Below the pieces are notes generated by a model. It did not search any database. It worked only from the letters and a program-made list of their open reading frames with translations, and was not told where the DNA came from. A stretch of 64,000 bases of DNA, taken from Saussurea involucrata. Its lineage: Eukaryota; Streptophyta; Magnoliopsida; Asterales; Asteraceae. Location: the NCBI GenBank assembly GCA_033807775.1, contig CM066317.1:8515870-8579869 (forward strand). The letters run 5' to 3'. Below, one piece after another: positions 37,401 to 47,982 of this stretch. The position numbers were made by a program, and so were the translations under genes. The first letter of the stretch is position 1, and each line of letters opens with the position of its first letter.

Positions 37401-39497
37401 TGTTTCTGTCTCGAGGCTCATGTCTCACGCCACGTTAAGCTTATGGCATGGCATGCACCGTTGTGTTGTTTTCGTAACACGATATTTGATTTTTCCCATA
37501 ACCTAATTTAAATGGGTTCATTATCGATGATACGTTTGAGTAATTGTAAAAAAATGTGTATGTATATATATAAATATAGACACCCTGGTAACCATTCATC
37601 TGGACGTTACGCACATGTGAATACAAGTAATTGAAGTTGTTTTTTGGTTTTTATGCACGTGGGAATGTTACAAATTACTCTTATGCGTATGTGCATACCG
37701 TCCAGAACTAGGTGTTCCTCAGTTTTTTTTTTTTTTTTTTGCGGTTTTCGCCTAAACTTGACCCTGTATACACACACACACACAAATTTGCCACCATAAG
37801 TCATGCCTTGAAAAACCTCGTGGCCATGTCGTGGCTTTTAAGGGTTGACCTCGCCGCCATGCCTAACGCCATTTGGAACCTTGATTCTTGCTGAGGTTAT
37901 TGTGTTATGTTTGTTAAATCAGGGTCAAATTTGAAGAGGAAATTACCTGATCAACCGGAAGATTTCCAAACAAACCCCCGATTGACAAAGATGAGTGTAG
38001 CCAATACAGGGGAAAATACGGTAATACAGTTTTTGAAGTTAGAAAATTTTATATCTCTATAAAAATGTTTGTATATTTAGATTTTGTTGACATTGTGTTA
38101 GTTGCTTGTAGCCTGCTGATATTGCACAAACTCAAAAGAAGAGAATGATGTTAGAAAAAAACAAGAAGCTTCGCGAGCAGTGAGTATTCTTTATACATTG
38201 CTTGTAGTTTGTTGTTCCCCATCATAAATTTGTGTTCTTTTACGTAGAGATGCACAAGGCCCGGGATTTTTCGATCCTGGGCCCAGGCTTTCCAAACCCG
38301 GTTTCAGTGAGCAGAAAAAAGTCTGGGCTTTTTTAGGCTCGGTTCGGGCCAGGTAGGGCTTTGGCGTTGAAAAGGGGCTCGATCGGGCTTAACTGGGCTT
38401 TTCCAGGCCAGTCCTAGGCCTGGGCATGCCCCCGAAATTTCAGCCTGATCGGGCTTTGAGGTCTGGCCCGGGCTGGGCTTTCAGCTTACTAGGCCTGGGC
38501 CTTTTCGGGCTTGGAATTTTTTGTGCATTTCTTTAGTTTTACGGCTGGAGAGCAATAAAGAGATAAAGAGACCAAATGCACCCTTTCGAGGCTGTTTATG
38601 AACGAGTTTGTGATCAATAATGTGATTCGGTGTAGTTAGTTGATGGTATATATGTTGTTTCTTTCAGATGCTTGGAGTTCAAGACGGTGGAGGAAGAACT
38701 TAATCTCAAGGTTAGTTTGACAATCCTAATTCATTTTAGCCTCCCCCCCCCCCCCCCCCCCCCCCACACACAAATACCCTATCTGGTTTGTTTTTTTATG
38801 TCATGTGAAATTATGGGTTGGGTGAAATCTGAACCCGTTAGACAATTTTAATAGCGCGTTTGGTAAACGGGACAGGGCAGAACAAAATTTTGTTGTCCCC
38901 ATGTTTGGTGCGACATTTAGACCGGTACAGGACCGAACCAAAATAGGTTGAACAAAAATAAATATATTATTTCACCTGCCTACCTCGCTCTCGCCCATTC
39001 AGTCCTATTATCCCGTGTTTGGTGCGACATTTAGACCAAGACAAGATATGACTGAGTGGACAAAAATGCATTCTTTTTGTCCATCAAAATAGGTTGAACA
39101 AAAAGCAAAAATGAGATAAGATTGGTAAATTACTAAACCATTCACGTCAAATCTAAGTCCTAAAGCCTTGCACAATTCTTTCATTCGACTACCTCGCTGT
39201 TGCCTGTTCAGTCCTGTCCTGTATACCAAACGCAAATGGACTCCACATTCTTGAATCAATTATCAACCACCGTTGGTGGTCAATAGTGGACCATGAGCTC
39301 CAACTCAGATACTGTTGGGCCATTGACTCTTTGGTCCTTGAAACCATATTATTGGCAGCATAAATGTATCTGATTCATGTTAATATATATTATTGGATTG
39401 GCAGGTGATGCAGCTTAAAGCAGAATTAGGAGAAGCTCAGAAAGAATATGCTGCTTTGTTGGCAGAATTAAAGCATGTGGAGAAAGTTGAAGCATGA
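31475..39497 (+). CDS. MORC-family GHKL ATPase, MORC6-like, tandem copy 2
   Basis: Nineteen exons join in frame to 670 residues: 31475-31823, 32682-32756, 32900-32934, 33628-33706, 33814-33903, 33990-34065, 34160-34238, 34726-34860, 35251-35349, 35440-35541, 36162-36308, 36646-36738, 36842-36893, 36980-37091, 37168-37355, 37923-38020, 38112-38179, 38668-38710, 39405-39497. In-frame TGA at 31460 supports the ATG at 31475. Family segments in order: CRQFWKAGIYNE (about 106), N-box ELLDNAVDE (145), DDGAGM (180), GNGFKTS (211), GTKIIIYNLW (313), RGRGVVGVLEANF, FEYWDCHCGLIGYQ, KRK basic patch, C-terminal coiled coil (about 600-670). All ATP-site residues look intact. Known MORC proteins dimerise on ATP binding and compact chromatin in RNA-directed silencing. 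It is closest to copy 1 but has a longer N-terminus and different linker. The exon 11 acceptor region is duplicated. The exon 12 border could be either of two nearby AG sites. Confidence 0.92.
31889..32262. mobile_element. MITE with iterated TTGCGGACATG word, intron 1 of MORC copy 2
   Basis: Ends TAGGGAAATTAACCGAAATG and CTATTTGGGTCAATTTCCC form an imperfect inverted pair. Words GCGGACATGTC, CCGCAA and TTGCGGA recur in both orientations. It resembles the element at 432-760 at its ends. Confidence 0.55.
32283..32398 (-). repeat. tRNA-derived SINE (reverse), intron 1 of MORC copy 2
   Basis: In reverse complement it shows GGTCATTGGCCTAGAG (box A-like) and GGTTCAAACCTCACCAAAG (box B-like). An internal phrase, GGTTGGGCCCTACCAGTAAC, is duplicated in tandem. 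Confidence 0.6.
33235..33580. repeat. Iterated CTCGAG/GAGCTCGA-word repeat, intron 3 of MORC copy 2
   Basis: Words CGACTCGA, GAGCTCGA and TCGAGC recur in both orientations. CTCGAGCCCTA inside resembles a hAT-type terminus. Exact ends and target repeats were not found. Confidence 0.4.
34285..34510. mobile_element. MITE of the GTGAGAAGTTGAGG family, intron 7 of MORC copy 2
   Basis: Same family as 18748-18980 in inverted orientation: it begins GGGTTGTGTCCCGGTGAG and ends near CTTCTCACACGATCATTCG. A CT/TA simple repeat follows on the right. Confidence 0.65.
34936..35070 (+). repeat. tRNA-derived SINE, intron 8 of MORC copy 2
   Basis: Box A-like TGGCCGAGCGG and box B-like GGTTCAAGACTC are spaced as in a tRNA-type internal promoter. 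It is not a tRNA gene: no cloverleaf forms and the body continues past the B box. Confidence 0.6.
35582..36065. mobile_element. Expanded Stowaway-like MITE, intron 10 of MORC copy 2
   Basis: Ends CTCCCTCTG and CGACGGAGGAAG are flanked by TA. The interior unit (from TTCCCATTATAAGTATTCAC through AGGGTAAAATTGTCATTTAG, about 125 bp) is repeated about three times in tandem, roughly doubling the size compared with the 225-bp relative at 19187. Confidence 0.7.
36081..36170 (+). repeat. 45-bp tandem duplication over a splice acceptor
   Basis: The unit TCCATACCATGAAGATTTTC and the following 25 bases through TTTCAGGCATACTTA occurs twice with a 45-bp offset (36081 and 36126). Both copies keep a pyrimidine-rich AG acceptor. 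Only the second (exon start 36162) keeps the MORC frame open. The first (36117) would meet TGA at 36135-36137. Confidence 0.85.
38245..38535. mobile_element. hAT-like element with iterated GGGCCTGGGCTT word, intron 17 of MORC copy 2
   Basis: It begins TAGAGATGCACAAGGCC and ends TTTTTTGTGCATTTCTTTA. Flanks CTTTTACG (38237-38244) and GTTTTACG (38536-38543) agree at 7 of 8. GGGCCTGGGC and GGGCTTT recur throughout. A close relative occupies about 40850-41045. Confidence 0.7.
38743..38765. repeat. Poly-C homopolymer of about 23 bases
   Basis: An uninterrupted C run lies 33 bases after exon 18 of MORC copy 2, followed by CACACA. Length is prone to sequencing error. Confidence 0.8.
38854..39233. 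mobile_element. MITE with GCGTTTGGTA ends, intron 18 of MORC copy 2
   Basis: It begins GCGCGTTTGGTAAACGGGAC and ends TCCTGTATACCAAACGC. Words GGACAGG and TTGGTGCGACATTTAGACC recur. It belongs with the element at 63204-63762. Bases 39265-39360 beyond it look like a reversed SINE. Confidence 0.6.
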
Positions 39498-40459
39498 ATA
39501 TATACAAACTATATATATATATATATATACTCTTTGTTAATGGAGTTTGACATTAGCATCTAACTGTAGGTATATGTAGAAAGAAGCAGCTGTAGATGTA
39601 AATATAGGAGGTGCACAATCTAACTTTTTGACCACCAATTGTTTTGGGATTCTCTTCAGTTTCAGTCATCCCGGGTTCATTTTGGGAATTTTCTTGGCTG
39701 TTCCCCAGGCCCATAGGATTAGTCGAGGTGTGCGCAAGCTAACCCGGTTAACAAAAGAAATTGTTTTTTTTTTCATTCTTCAGAGTGCGTTTGGTATGCA
39801 GACGGGTGAAACGGTTCTAGAATTGATACCTTTGTAATTTAACAATCTTGTTCTATCTCCCTTTTTTTGTTCCACAAGGTTGTCTTGTACGGGACAAAAT
39901 ACCAATCTACCTTCATTTGATATAACCCAAGGTATGACATTTGGTTTAATGGTCACCACTACCGACTACCATAACAACCACCCCTATTTCCATATCCACC
40001 ATTGTCGTCTGCCACCACCACCATTGGCTACATACAACCGTCTACCTCAACCACATCATCCACCACCACTGGTAGCCACCATATAAATCATTAAACAACA
40101 TTTAGGGACAACTTATCTGGTTCTAATCATGCCAAACACTAGATAGACAATTTATGTTGAACAAAACAAAGCAATACCAATTGACAGAAAACATCAAAAC
40201 AAAGCTAAATTTGAACTTTTGTGCTTCAAGAAAGCAACTATTCAGCAAAATGCTTGCTTCTTTCATATTTACAACAGATGGGTAAATTTTGATGCAAAGA
40301 TTGCAGTTTCTATAAAAGCATACATGACCAATTTAAACCTATTTTTCTTGGTGAAATCTTGCATCGCTTCATAAGTTGACCACGGAACGCAAACTAATCG
40401 TTACTATCTTTAATGTTAACTTTGGTAACGGAGGCTATATCGGGCCACGAATAGCAGTT
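39498..40459. other. Convergent spacer between MORC copy 2 and the membrane-protein gene
   Basis: It begins with the 3' UTR of MORC copy 2. 39785-39940 holds TGCGTTTGGTATGCAGACGG, one end of the MITE family at 38854. 39940-40080 is CCA-triplet rich. 40090-40459 is the probable 3' UTR of the minus-strand gene. No coding sequence is seen. Confidence 0.45.
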
Positions 40460-43400
40460 TTATTGTTCGGTTATCGTTGCGGATGGTAAAAAGCGCATAA
40501 GAAAGCTCGAAAGAGACCAGATGCAAATGACCCCAAGGGACTGAAGAACATTCAACAGCATACCCAATGAGCTATTTATGGCCAAGTTATGTGGTGTCGA
40601 CTCGGCTCCTCTAACCGTAAACGAGAGTGCCGTCACAAGTTGAGCCGCTCGATTCAGTTGGTGCAGTCGATACACCTGTAAGCAAAAAATCCCAGTTGAG
40701 TTATCAAACCAAATCGCAAAATTTCAAGAAAATTTCGTAAATGTGCAAACAAAACCAAGCCAAACGAGCTTAAAATAACCCACCCGGAGGCGGGGTCGGG
40801 GATAAGGGTAGAGCGGCTGTTTCTTTTACGAAACCCGACCAGTGAAAAGTAGAGATGCACAAGGCCCAGTCTTCCAAGCCCGTTTTCAGTAAGCAAAATA
40901 AGTCCCGAGCTTTGGATTGAAAGAGGGCCCAATTGGGCAGTTGGGCTTTTTCGGGCCAGAAGTCAACCGGGGCTTGGAAAAAAGTTGGCCTGATTGGGCT
41001 TTAAATCCGGGCCTGGGTTCGGGCTTGGACTTTTTTGTGCACGAAATACAAATATCCTAAATTTTGAAAAGCTAGATTTGAGTAAAAGATAGCAAACTAG
41101 CAATACAACTAGAAAATGTGGGTTTACTTGAAAGATGACGGGAATGACGGGCCACGAAGGCGACTTGACGTATCTTGCATACTGCTCGAATGCAAACTGC
41201 ACAATGATGCCAACAAGATACGGAGCCAGTGTTGCAGAAGCTGCAGGGCCAGTCCACGGCCAAACCAACCCCATGGTGACCATCGGAATCACCAGGCTGA
41301 GTACCAATGCAGCCACGGAAGTGATTCGGTAAACCAATCGAGGAGATGGGATCGTGCTGTTTTTGGCATTAACCGGCTCGTTAGGCCTATGCAAACGGTC
41401 TACTATCGAAAGAAAAACAGCTACCCCACAGTAGAATAGAGCTTCGGTGAAGAACAATATAAGGAAATCTGCAAATAACAACAAAATTACATTTGATAAG
41501 GTAACATAATGACCTTAAGGGGCTGTTTGACGGTTGCTAAATGGTTTGGTGCCAAATGATTAAGTGGTCAGAATGATTAAAAGGCTCTTAAGATATAGTG
41601 CAATATGAAATATGGTTGTATGGTAACTGTTCAGAATGAAATTAGGGCACCGAATGATTAAGGGAGACCCAAGATACAAAAGCATTCAGAGGGTTTTAGA
41701 ATCATTAAGAGGCAGACTTTTTTTTGCCAAACAAGATTCACCTCTTAGCGATTAAGAGGTGGCGTCTTAATGGAACTATTAAGAGGTATACAAATAACCC
41801 CTAGATAAACCGAAATGAACCCAGTATATCCCACACAAAGATAGGGTCTGGGACGAAGACGAGACAAGATTGGTAAATTACCAAACTACCCACGTCAAAT
41901 TAAAACCCTAAAACCTTCCTACTCTCGCCACGTGCCAAACGCACTCTAGTAGAATGACCTTAAATCATAAGGCTAAAACCACTAATTGGGAATCAGAAAT
42001 CAAACCTGTTAATAAAGAGTCTTCAAAAATGGTGGAAAGGATCTTGCGCATATAAAGCGATGGGAAAATGAAGGAGGCTACAAGAACAGCAGGACCAACG
42101 AACCACAAAAGATTGGTTTGCTCCGTGGTGGAGATCGTAGATGCAACAACTTCGGATTCTTTTTCGTAAGGATGGTTATAAAACGAAATAAGACCCGGCC
42201 TTCCTGCTCTTCCTGCACTTCTTTCTACGGTTTCAAATCTTTTGGGTTCTTCATCTTCGATCTGGAAATCATCGTCTTCTTGATCTGTGCCATCATCCAG
42301 TTCCATCTCACTGCCAGAGATCAGATCATCGACAGAGGCAAAGAATATAAATCGGCTCTTTGGCAGCTTTTGGTTTGTGTTCAACCTTCCACGCAGAGAA
42401 CACTGTGTATCAACTGTAGAGCATAATCAAAAGAAACTCATAAATAAACTATGCGTTCACTAAAGATGAAGATGATCTATGTGGGGAATCGAGTTACTAA
42501 CGCACCTCCAATCTTCAGTCGCCTGCAATCATGTAATCTTGGTGGTAAACTAACCTGAAAAGGCAAAAGCAACAAAAAGAACATTATAGTTTGTAAAAAT
42601 GAGACATGCGCAACGTTGAACAAATTGAGAGAATGTAAATGCAACAAAAAGAACCAACGGCATTGGCACGTATTTTACCAAAAATGATCATACTCACAAG
42701 TATAGTGGCCCATGACTGTTTAGTAGCGGCTTAATGATATAGAAAGTGGCTTATTCAGTAAGCTTCTAGGGGGAGCTTTATGCAGTAAGCCAAAATTTTC
42801 CAAACCTGCCCCTCCTAATTGAAAAAACATGCTCCTTCCATCTATGAAAAAATCCTCCCAAATAAAAACTTTCTCAATCCATACAGATTAATCCAGTCTC
42901 CTTTATCCATACAAGACTTAGGGGGTGTTTACTTTTGACTTAATCAGCTTAATGGCTGTGTTGGCTTATTCGCACAGCTATATATTGGTGTTTACTTGTG
43001 ACTTATTGATACAGAAAAGAGCTTATTCGCACAGTAGGAAGAGAGGTGTTGTCCCCATTAAGTCAAAATATTGACAATTCTACCCTTTGCAAAAAAGAAA
43101 ACACTCCAAACAAAACACACGTTAGAACAAAAAGATGCTCCTCTCTGCTACCCTTCACAAACCCTAGCCGCAGGGAAAACCTTCTTGTCTCCATCGCTCT
43201 TTTCCCCATCGCATCTCTTCATCTCCGGCGACCTGTGCTTCTCTCCCGTCGCAGTTCTTCGTCTCCGGCTACCGGTGCTCCTCTCTCTGTCACATCTCTT
43301 CGTCTCCGACTACCTGCGCTCCTCTCCTCCGTCGCAGCTTTTCGTCTCCGGCTACGTGCACTCCTTTCCTCCGCCGCTGCACCTCCAGATTTGGCGACCA

Positions 43401-46336
43401 TCTTTTTTCCGGTCACCATCGTTACCGGCGACCATCTCCCTGGTTTGCTCCTCCGTTCGATCTCCCAGATTCCAAGATTGAAGCTTGCAAATTTCATATT
43501 CTCCAATCAAGTTTGAAGTTTCATCGTGATAGTTTCATTGTTTATCTGATTCCAAGTTCGATCTCCCTGGTTTGTCCTTTTTACGCCACATATTTTGTTC
43601 ATTGTGGGTAATTTCACAGATTTTGTTATTGTTGTTTGTTTAACAGATTTTGTTCATCGTTCTAATTATCATTCGTGTAGTTTCACAGATTTTGTTCATT
43701 GTTCAGATTTTCATTACGGGTAGTTTCACATATTTTGTTGATTGTTCAGATTTTGATTGTAGACGTATATTGATTATGGGTAGTTTCATTGTTCATTGTG
43801 GATAGCTTTTTGGTTCTTTGTAGCTTCAGTAGTTTTTTCTCTTAACAATATTTTTTTTGTAGTAAGGGTAAATCAGTCATTTTTGTCATTTAGACTGTTT
43901 GTTCAGATAAAAAAGTAAACAACAATGTCAATTTATCCGGACAGACAAATTTATCCAAACAGACAAATTTATCCATACAAGACTTAATAGAAAATTTGGT
44001 AAACAGCCCCTTAGGGGGTGTTTACTTGTGGCTTAACGGGCTTAATGACTCAACTGGCTTATTCGCACAGCCACAATGAAGTGTTTACTTAGAGCTTAAT
44101 TGAAAATGTAACAACTTATTCGCACAGCTCCATAAGGGCTGTTGTCCAGATACAGCCATAAACTTGACCTCTCTACCCCTAGAATAATAAAAGAAAAAAA
44201 AGCCTCATAAGGTTAAGAAAAAAAGAACTTGCAGGTCTCTTCCTCCCCTCAACAAGCTCTGCATCTTCTTCCTCCCCAACGAGTTGAACATCTTCTTCCA
44301 GAGATCGAAACTACACCTGCATCTCCTTCCACATATAGAAACGAGCTCTGCATCTTCTTCCTCCCCAACGAGTTGAACATCTTCTTCCAGAGATCGAGAC
44401 TACACCTGCATCTCCTTCCACAGATCGAAACGTGCATCACCTTCCTGAAATTGAAACCCTGAATCTCCTTCGTGAATTCCTTGCTTCTTTCTGAATCTCT
44501 TTTCTGAAATCGAACCCCTACATCTCTACCCAAAATTGTTACTTCTCTCCTCATCTCTCTTGACATCGACGCATCACCAAGAACAAAAACCCAAAATCGA
44601 AACCCTTATACCCAAAATCAAAACCCTAATCTCCAAAATCGATTACCTATGAACTCTCCTGCATCACCAAAATCAACTTGAAGTTTCTTCAAACTTGGTT
44701 TCTTAATCGGTGTTCGCTCACGGGTTCTTCCCCTCCTCTCTGATCCTCGCCTCCTCACCATCGCTGCACTGCAGTGCGATGACTTTTCTCCTTCTCCGGT
44801 CGTCTCCATCGTCAACAGGAGAAAATCACGTTTGAAAGGAGAAAAGCTCCCTCTTCTCTGTTCCTCCCCATCGTCGCACTGGCTTTTCAACAGGAGAAAA
44901 TCACGTTTGAAAATCACGGGCTCACCCGGTCGTCTCCTTGCTCCCTTTATCTGCTCCTCCCCGTCGTCGCACCGGCTTTTCTCCTTCTCCGTTGACAGAT
45001 CCACGTCCTTTTCCTTCCTGTTGAGGCCCTGGGTTTGAGAGGTAAATCGAAAAGGATGGGTTCCTATTGAGGCCCTGGGTTTGAGAGGCAAAGTCGTTAC
45101 CCCTGTTGAGGAGGCCCTGGGTTTGGAAATCGATATCAAAAGGGATGGCTTTGATTTCCCTTTTTTCCAGGTCCAGAGAGGAAGGTTTGGCCACTGTATT
45201 TGGGAATGTTTTTTTTCTCTTGAATCTCTCAAACCTTTCATTTTGGTTCTAATCATTTGTTCAAGTTTGAAAGTTGAGATGGTTTGTTTTCTTATCTGCT
45301 AGTATTAGGAGATCAATAATCAATTGATTCTTTGGGTTTGATGTTCTTAATTGTTTTGGTATTTTTTAGGACAAAATAAATGAAAGGGTAAAATGGTCAT
45401 TTTCACCATTCAGAGTCTGGTTTTCGGTACAACAAATAAACAACAATTTTAGTTAATCCATACAACCAACTTTATCCATATAGCCAACTTTATCTATACA
45501 GGACTTAATGGAAAACCAACCAAACAGCCCCTTAATGGAAAACTAACCAAACAACCCCTTAGAAGGTTATGGTTCTAGAGGCAGGCTAATTTAAGAACCT
45601 TCAACATTTTAGGAACCGTCAAAACCACCTTTTTGTGAGTATTCATAATAAACATTATTTATCATGAATATCTTTTACGACGTTCATCATGAACATTTTT
45701 ACATTATTCATCATGAATACTCACAAAAAAATGGTTCTTCTGTTTCCTAAAATATTTAAGGTTCCTACATTAATGGTCCTAATTGAAAATTTATAGTCAT
45801 TTATCCAAAGACCCCCATTAAGGTATATTTTATGGTCATTTATACAAAAACCCCCAAAATTGAACCAAATTGCTGATGACCATCCAACATTTATAAACCC
45901 TAGCAAATCTAGAAAAACAGAAACAATCATAAAGAAATCAGAATAACCAAAAGCAACCTACATTCCTACTCATCTACAAAGGCTAAAAAACCACAGGAAT
46001 TAGATATTACAAACCTAAAATTCAAAATTAACACAAACCTATCGATTCAAAACTATTGCGATGTAAACCCTAAGTATGTTGCATTCAAAAGAATTCATAT
46101 CATTATAAATGCTTAATTAACTATTTGCTTCGAAACATCGAAATGAATCTCTAAATTTGAATCCACGATCGTCAAAAACCCTAGAGAAGATTTCCGTATA
46201 ATGCAAATTAATTAGTTTGAAGGAAAACGAATCGCATAGGGAATTGTTGTACCTGAGGAGTTGTTCTGGACTGGAAATGAGAAGAGAAAGATGTGGAGAC
46301 GCAAGATAATGACGAAGCAATTTTGTTGACTGCCAT
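40460..46336 (-). CDS. Predicted plastid-targeted multi-pass membrane protein, plant-conserved
   Basis: Five exons join in frame on the minus strand to 365 residues: 46253-46336, 42506-42554, 42006-42413, 41128-41468, 40460-40675. Exon 1 (MAVNKIASSLSCVSTSFSS) is Ser/Thr-rich, almost without acidic residues, like a plastid transit peptide. An acidic stretch follows (about 80-100, DDGTDQEDDDFQIEDEEP). About five hydrophobic segments lie near 146-165, 181-203, 229-250, 258-279 and 328-355. The function is not evident. It may belong to the small plant family around Arabidopsis AT1G48460/AT5G63040, a recollection I cannot confirm here. Exon borders follow GT/AG and codon phase closes at every junction. 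Intron 1 is 3.7 kb and full of nested MITEs; introns 3 and 4 also hold MITEs. Exon 1 is the least certain part, but its position, phase and transit-peptide character agree. Confidence 0.8.
40850..41045. mobile_element. hAT-like element with GGGCCC-type words, intron 4 of membrane-protein gene
   Basis: It begins TAGAGATGCACAAGGCCC, like the 38245 element, and its body ends near TTTTTTGTGCACG. GGGCTTTTTCGGGCC-like words recur. A clean target repeat was not found. Confidence 0.55.
41519..41801. mobile_element. Tourist-like MITE, intron 3 of membrane-protein gene
   Basis: Ends GGGGCTGTTTGACGG and ACAAATAACCCC. Flanks TAA and TAG differ at one base. The interior repeats TTAAGAGG and AATGATTAAG. 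Confidence 0.5.
42921..44010. mobile_element. Nested Tourist-like element B, gene-leader-like cargo
   Basis: Ends GGGGGTGTTTACTTTTGAC and GGTAAACAGCCCC with TTA on both sides (42918-42920 and 44011-44013). The middle (about 43130-43560) is pyrimidine- and CCG-rich with ACAAACCCTAGCCGCAGGG and repeated CGTCTCCGGC units, like a plant 5' leader plus first exon. The frame at 43046-43516 looks like translated repeat rather than a gene. No transposase is present. Confidence 0.7.
44014..45531. mobile_element. Nested Tourist-like element C, gene-leader-like cargo
   Basis: Ends GGGGGTGTTTACTTGTGGC and CCAACCAAACAGCCCC. TTA flanks both sides (44011-44013 and 45532-45534). The middle (44230-45200) has CTTCTTCCTCCCCAACGAG in two copies, AAATCGAAACCC-type phrases, and repeated TGAGGCCCTGGGTTTG. 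It looks like captured leader or exon DNA. It shares its first TTA with element B. Confidence 0.7.
45562..46252. other. Rest of intron 1 of the membrane-protein gene
   Basis: AT-rich, with a repeated ATTCATCATGAA word at 45640-45720. Nothing else is recognised. Confidence 0.4.
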
Positions 46337-46527
46337 TGTTGAAGACACGAACTCAAAAATTGAAATCTAGAGGGACCCCATTGGAGAGAAAGGATATTTG
46401 GAGAAACCCATGAAAGAATTCGATGATTTTTAAGCAAATGAATACAATCCAGAAAGCGGCTATCCCTGTGAGATGGGTGAATTTTTGTTTTACAGCCTAC
46501 AGGTAGAGTTATTTGGCTACTTTCAGC

Positions 46528-46857
46528 CGGGGTGGGTGCTAACTATAGGGTTGAAGAGATACATCAACCCAAGGTTGACGGTTTAAAAAAATTTCAATCC
46601 AGAACTCAACATGTTCGAGTTGAATGAGTTGTGTTTAAACAGGATAAAATCAAAATTAGAAACATAAAAATAAAGGAAACATTTCTTTAAAATACAACCG
46701 ACGATTCAGATAATATTTAGATACTACATATAAAAATGTCTAAACCAAATATGATCAAATAACTTGACGTCTCAAATTTGCATATTTCTTAAATCTTAAA
46801 CATATCGACATATCGCCTTCAACTGTTTTTCTCAATTTGCATATATATGTTAATATT

Positions 46858-46894
<37 letters not shown>

Positions 46895-47178
46895 CGTGTG
46901 AAGGAGTTATATAGAGATGGATAAAAGATTGAATATATATATATAAATGATACGTAAATGTGTACTGTCTAATGTACATATACGTAAAGACTTAACAATC
47001 ATATTAAATTCAAGAAATAAAGTATTTCGGGTTCATCGGGTTGGGTTGGGTTCAAATTCTCGTAACCCGAAATCAACCCAATACATACGGTTTGAAGATT
47101 TTACAACTCGATTGGACATCGAGTTGCTTCGGATTGGGTTATTTCACGTTAGGTTGGTCGGGTTTTTTAGCACCCCTA
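46528..47178. mobile_element. hAT-type element with iterated GGGTTGGGTT word
   Basis: It begins CGGGGTGGGTGCTAA and ends TTTTTTAGCACCCCTA. The perfect 8-bp direct repeat CTTTCAGC flanks it (46520-46527 and 47179-47186). It contains an AT dinucleotide run at 46859-46890 and GGGTTGGGTT/ACCCGAAATCAACCC words. It lies about 190 bp upstream of the membrane-protein start codon. Confidence 0.8.
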
Positions 47179-47269
47179 CTTTCAGCAATGGCCATGTTTT
47201 GTTGAACTAGGGTAGTTCTACGCGAACGACGTAACCGGCGAATATGTTCTTGAATTTATAAGAAGAATA

Positions 47270-47928
47270 AAAAGAAATATTTTATGTTTTCGGAAGCTAA
47301 TAAAAAGAAAATAATTGTTTTGGAAAAAAAAACTAGCTTATAAGATAGATTATTTTTTGGGTACATGTTTGAATGACTAAAGCTAGCTTTTGAAAATGAT
47401 ACTTGGAGTAGTTTTTGAGTATTTTTTTGTAAATATTCCAATATTACCCTCATTAATATTAATTATTATTATAAATAAGTATTAAATTTTAAATTTAATT
47501 ATTATTAATTAATTTCAACTATAAATTATTAAATTAAATTTTAATTACACTTTGATTTGATTTTTAATTATTTAAAGTTATTGTTAATCATATAAATTAT
47601 TTTTATATATTTTTTAGTATTAATCAATATATTTTAATTATCAATTACTATTATCTTTTTAATTATTATTTGATTATTTTTTCATATTATATGTAACGAT
47701 TATTTAAAATCATAAGTTAATATATATAGGCGGGTTCAAACGAGGAGCGTAACAATTTAAGAAAACGCGAGGAGCACCACCCATGTACAAAATCACATGT
47801 GATTCACAGTACAAACCGCGGGGGTCCAGAATTTTAATCACATATGATTTTGTATGTGAATCACATGTGATTTTGTACATGGACGGCCGTTCTCGTGCTT
47901 CTCGTAAATAGTTCTCGTTTGAACCTTT

Positions 47929-47982
<54 letters not shown>

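Larger units (their letters stand above)
42707..45558. mobile_element. Outer Tourist-like element split by two insertions, intron 1 of membrane-protein gene
   Basis: The left part (42707-42920) and the right stub (45535-45558, ending AACCAAACAACCCC) together match the intact relative at 11098-11390. The break falls at ACTTA/ATGG, exactly where two further elements sit. TTA follows the right end. The left terminus is not sharply defined. Confidence 0.6.

Noticed and set aside
41116..41439. 107-codon plus-strand frame opposite the membrane-protein gene
   Set aside because: Antisense shadow of exon 4, which has matching splice borders, phases and membrane segments.
43046..43516. 156-codon frame in element B
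   Set aside because: Built from repeated CGTCTCCGGC units in a leader-like sequence; the same DNA is open in several frames.
44618..45256. 212-codon minus-strand frame inside a Tourist-like element
   Set aside because: Translated repeats (TLPLKPRAS-type units) with no domain; competing frames are equally open.
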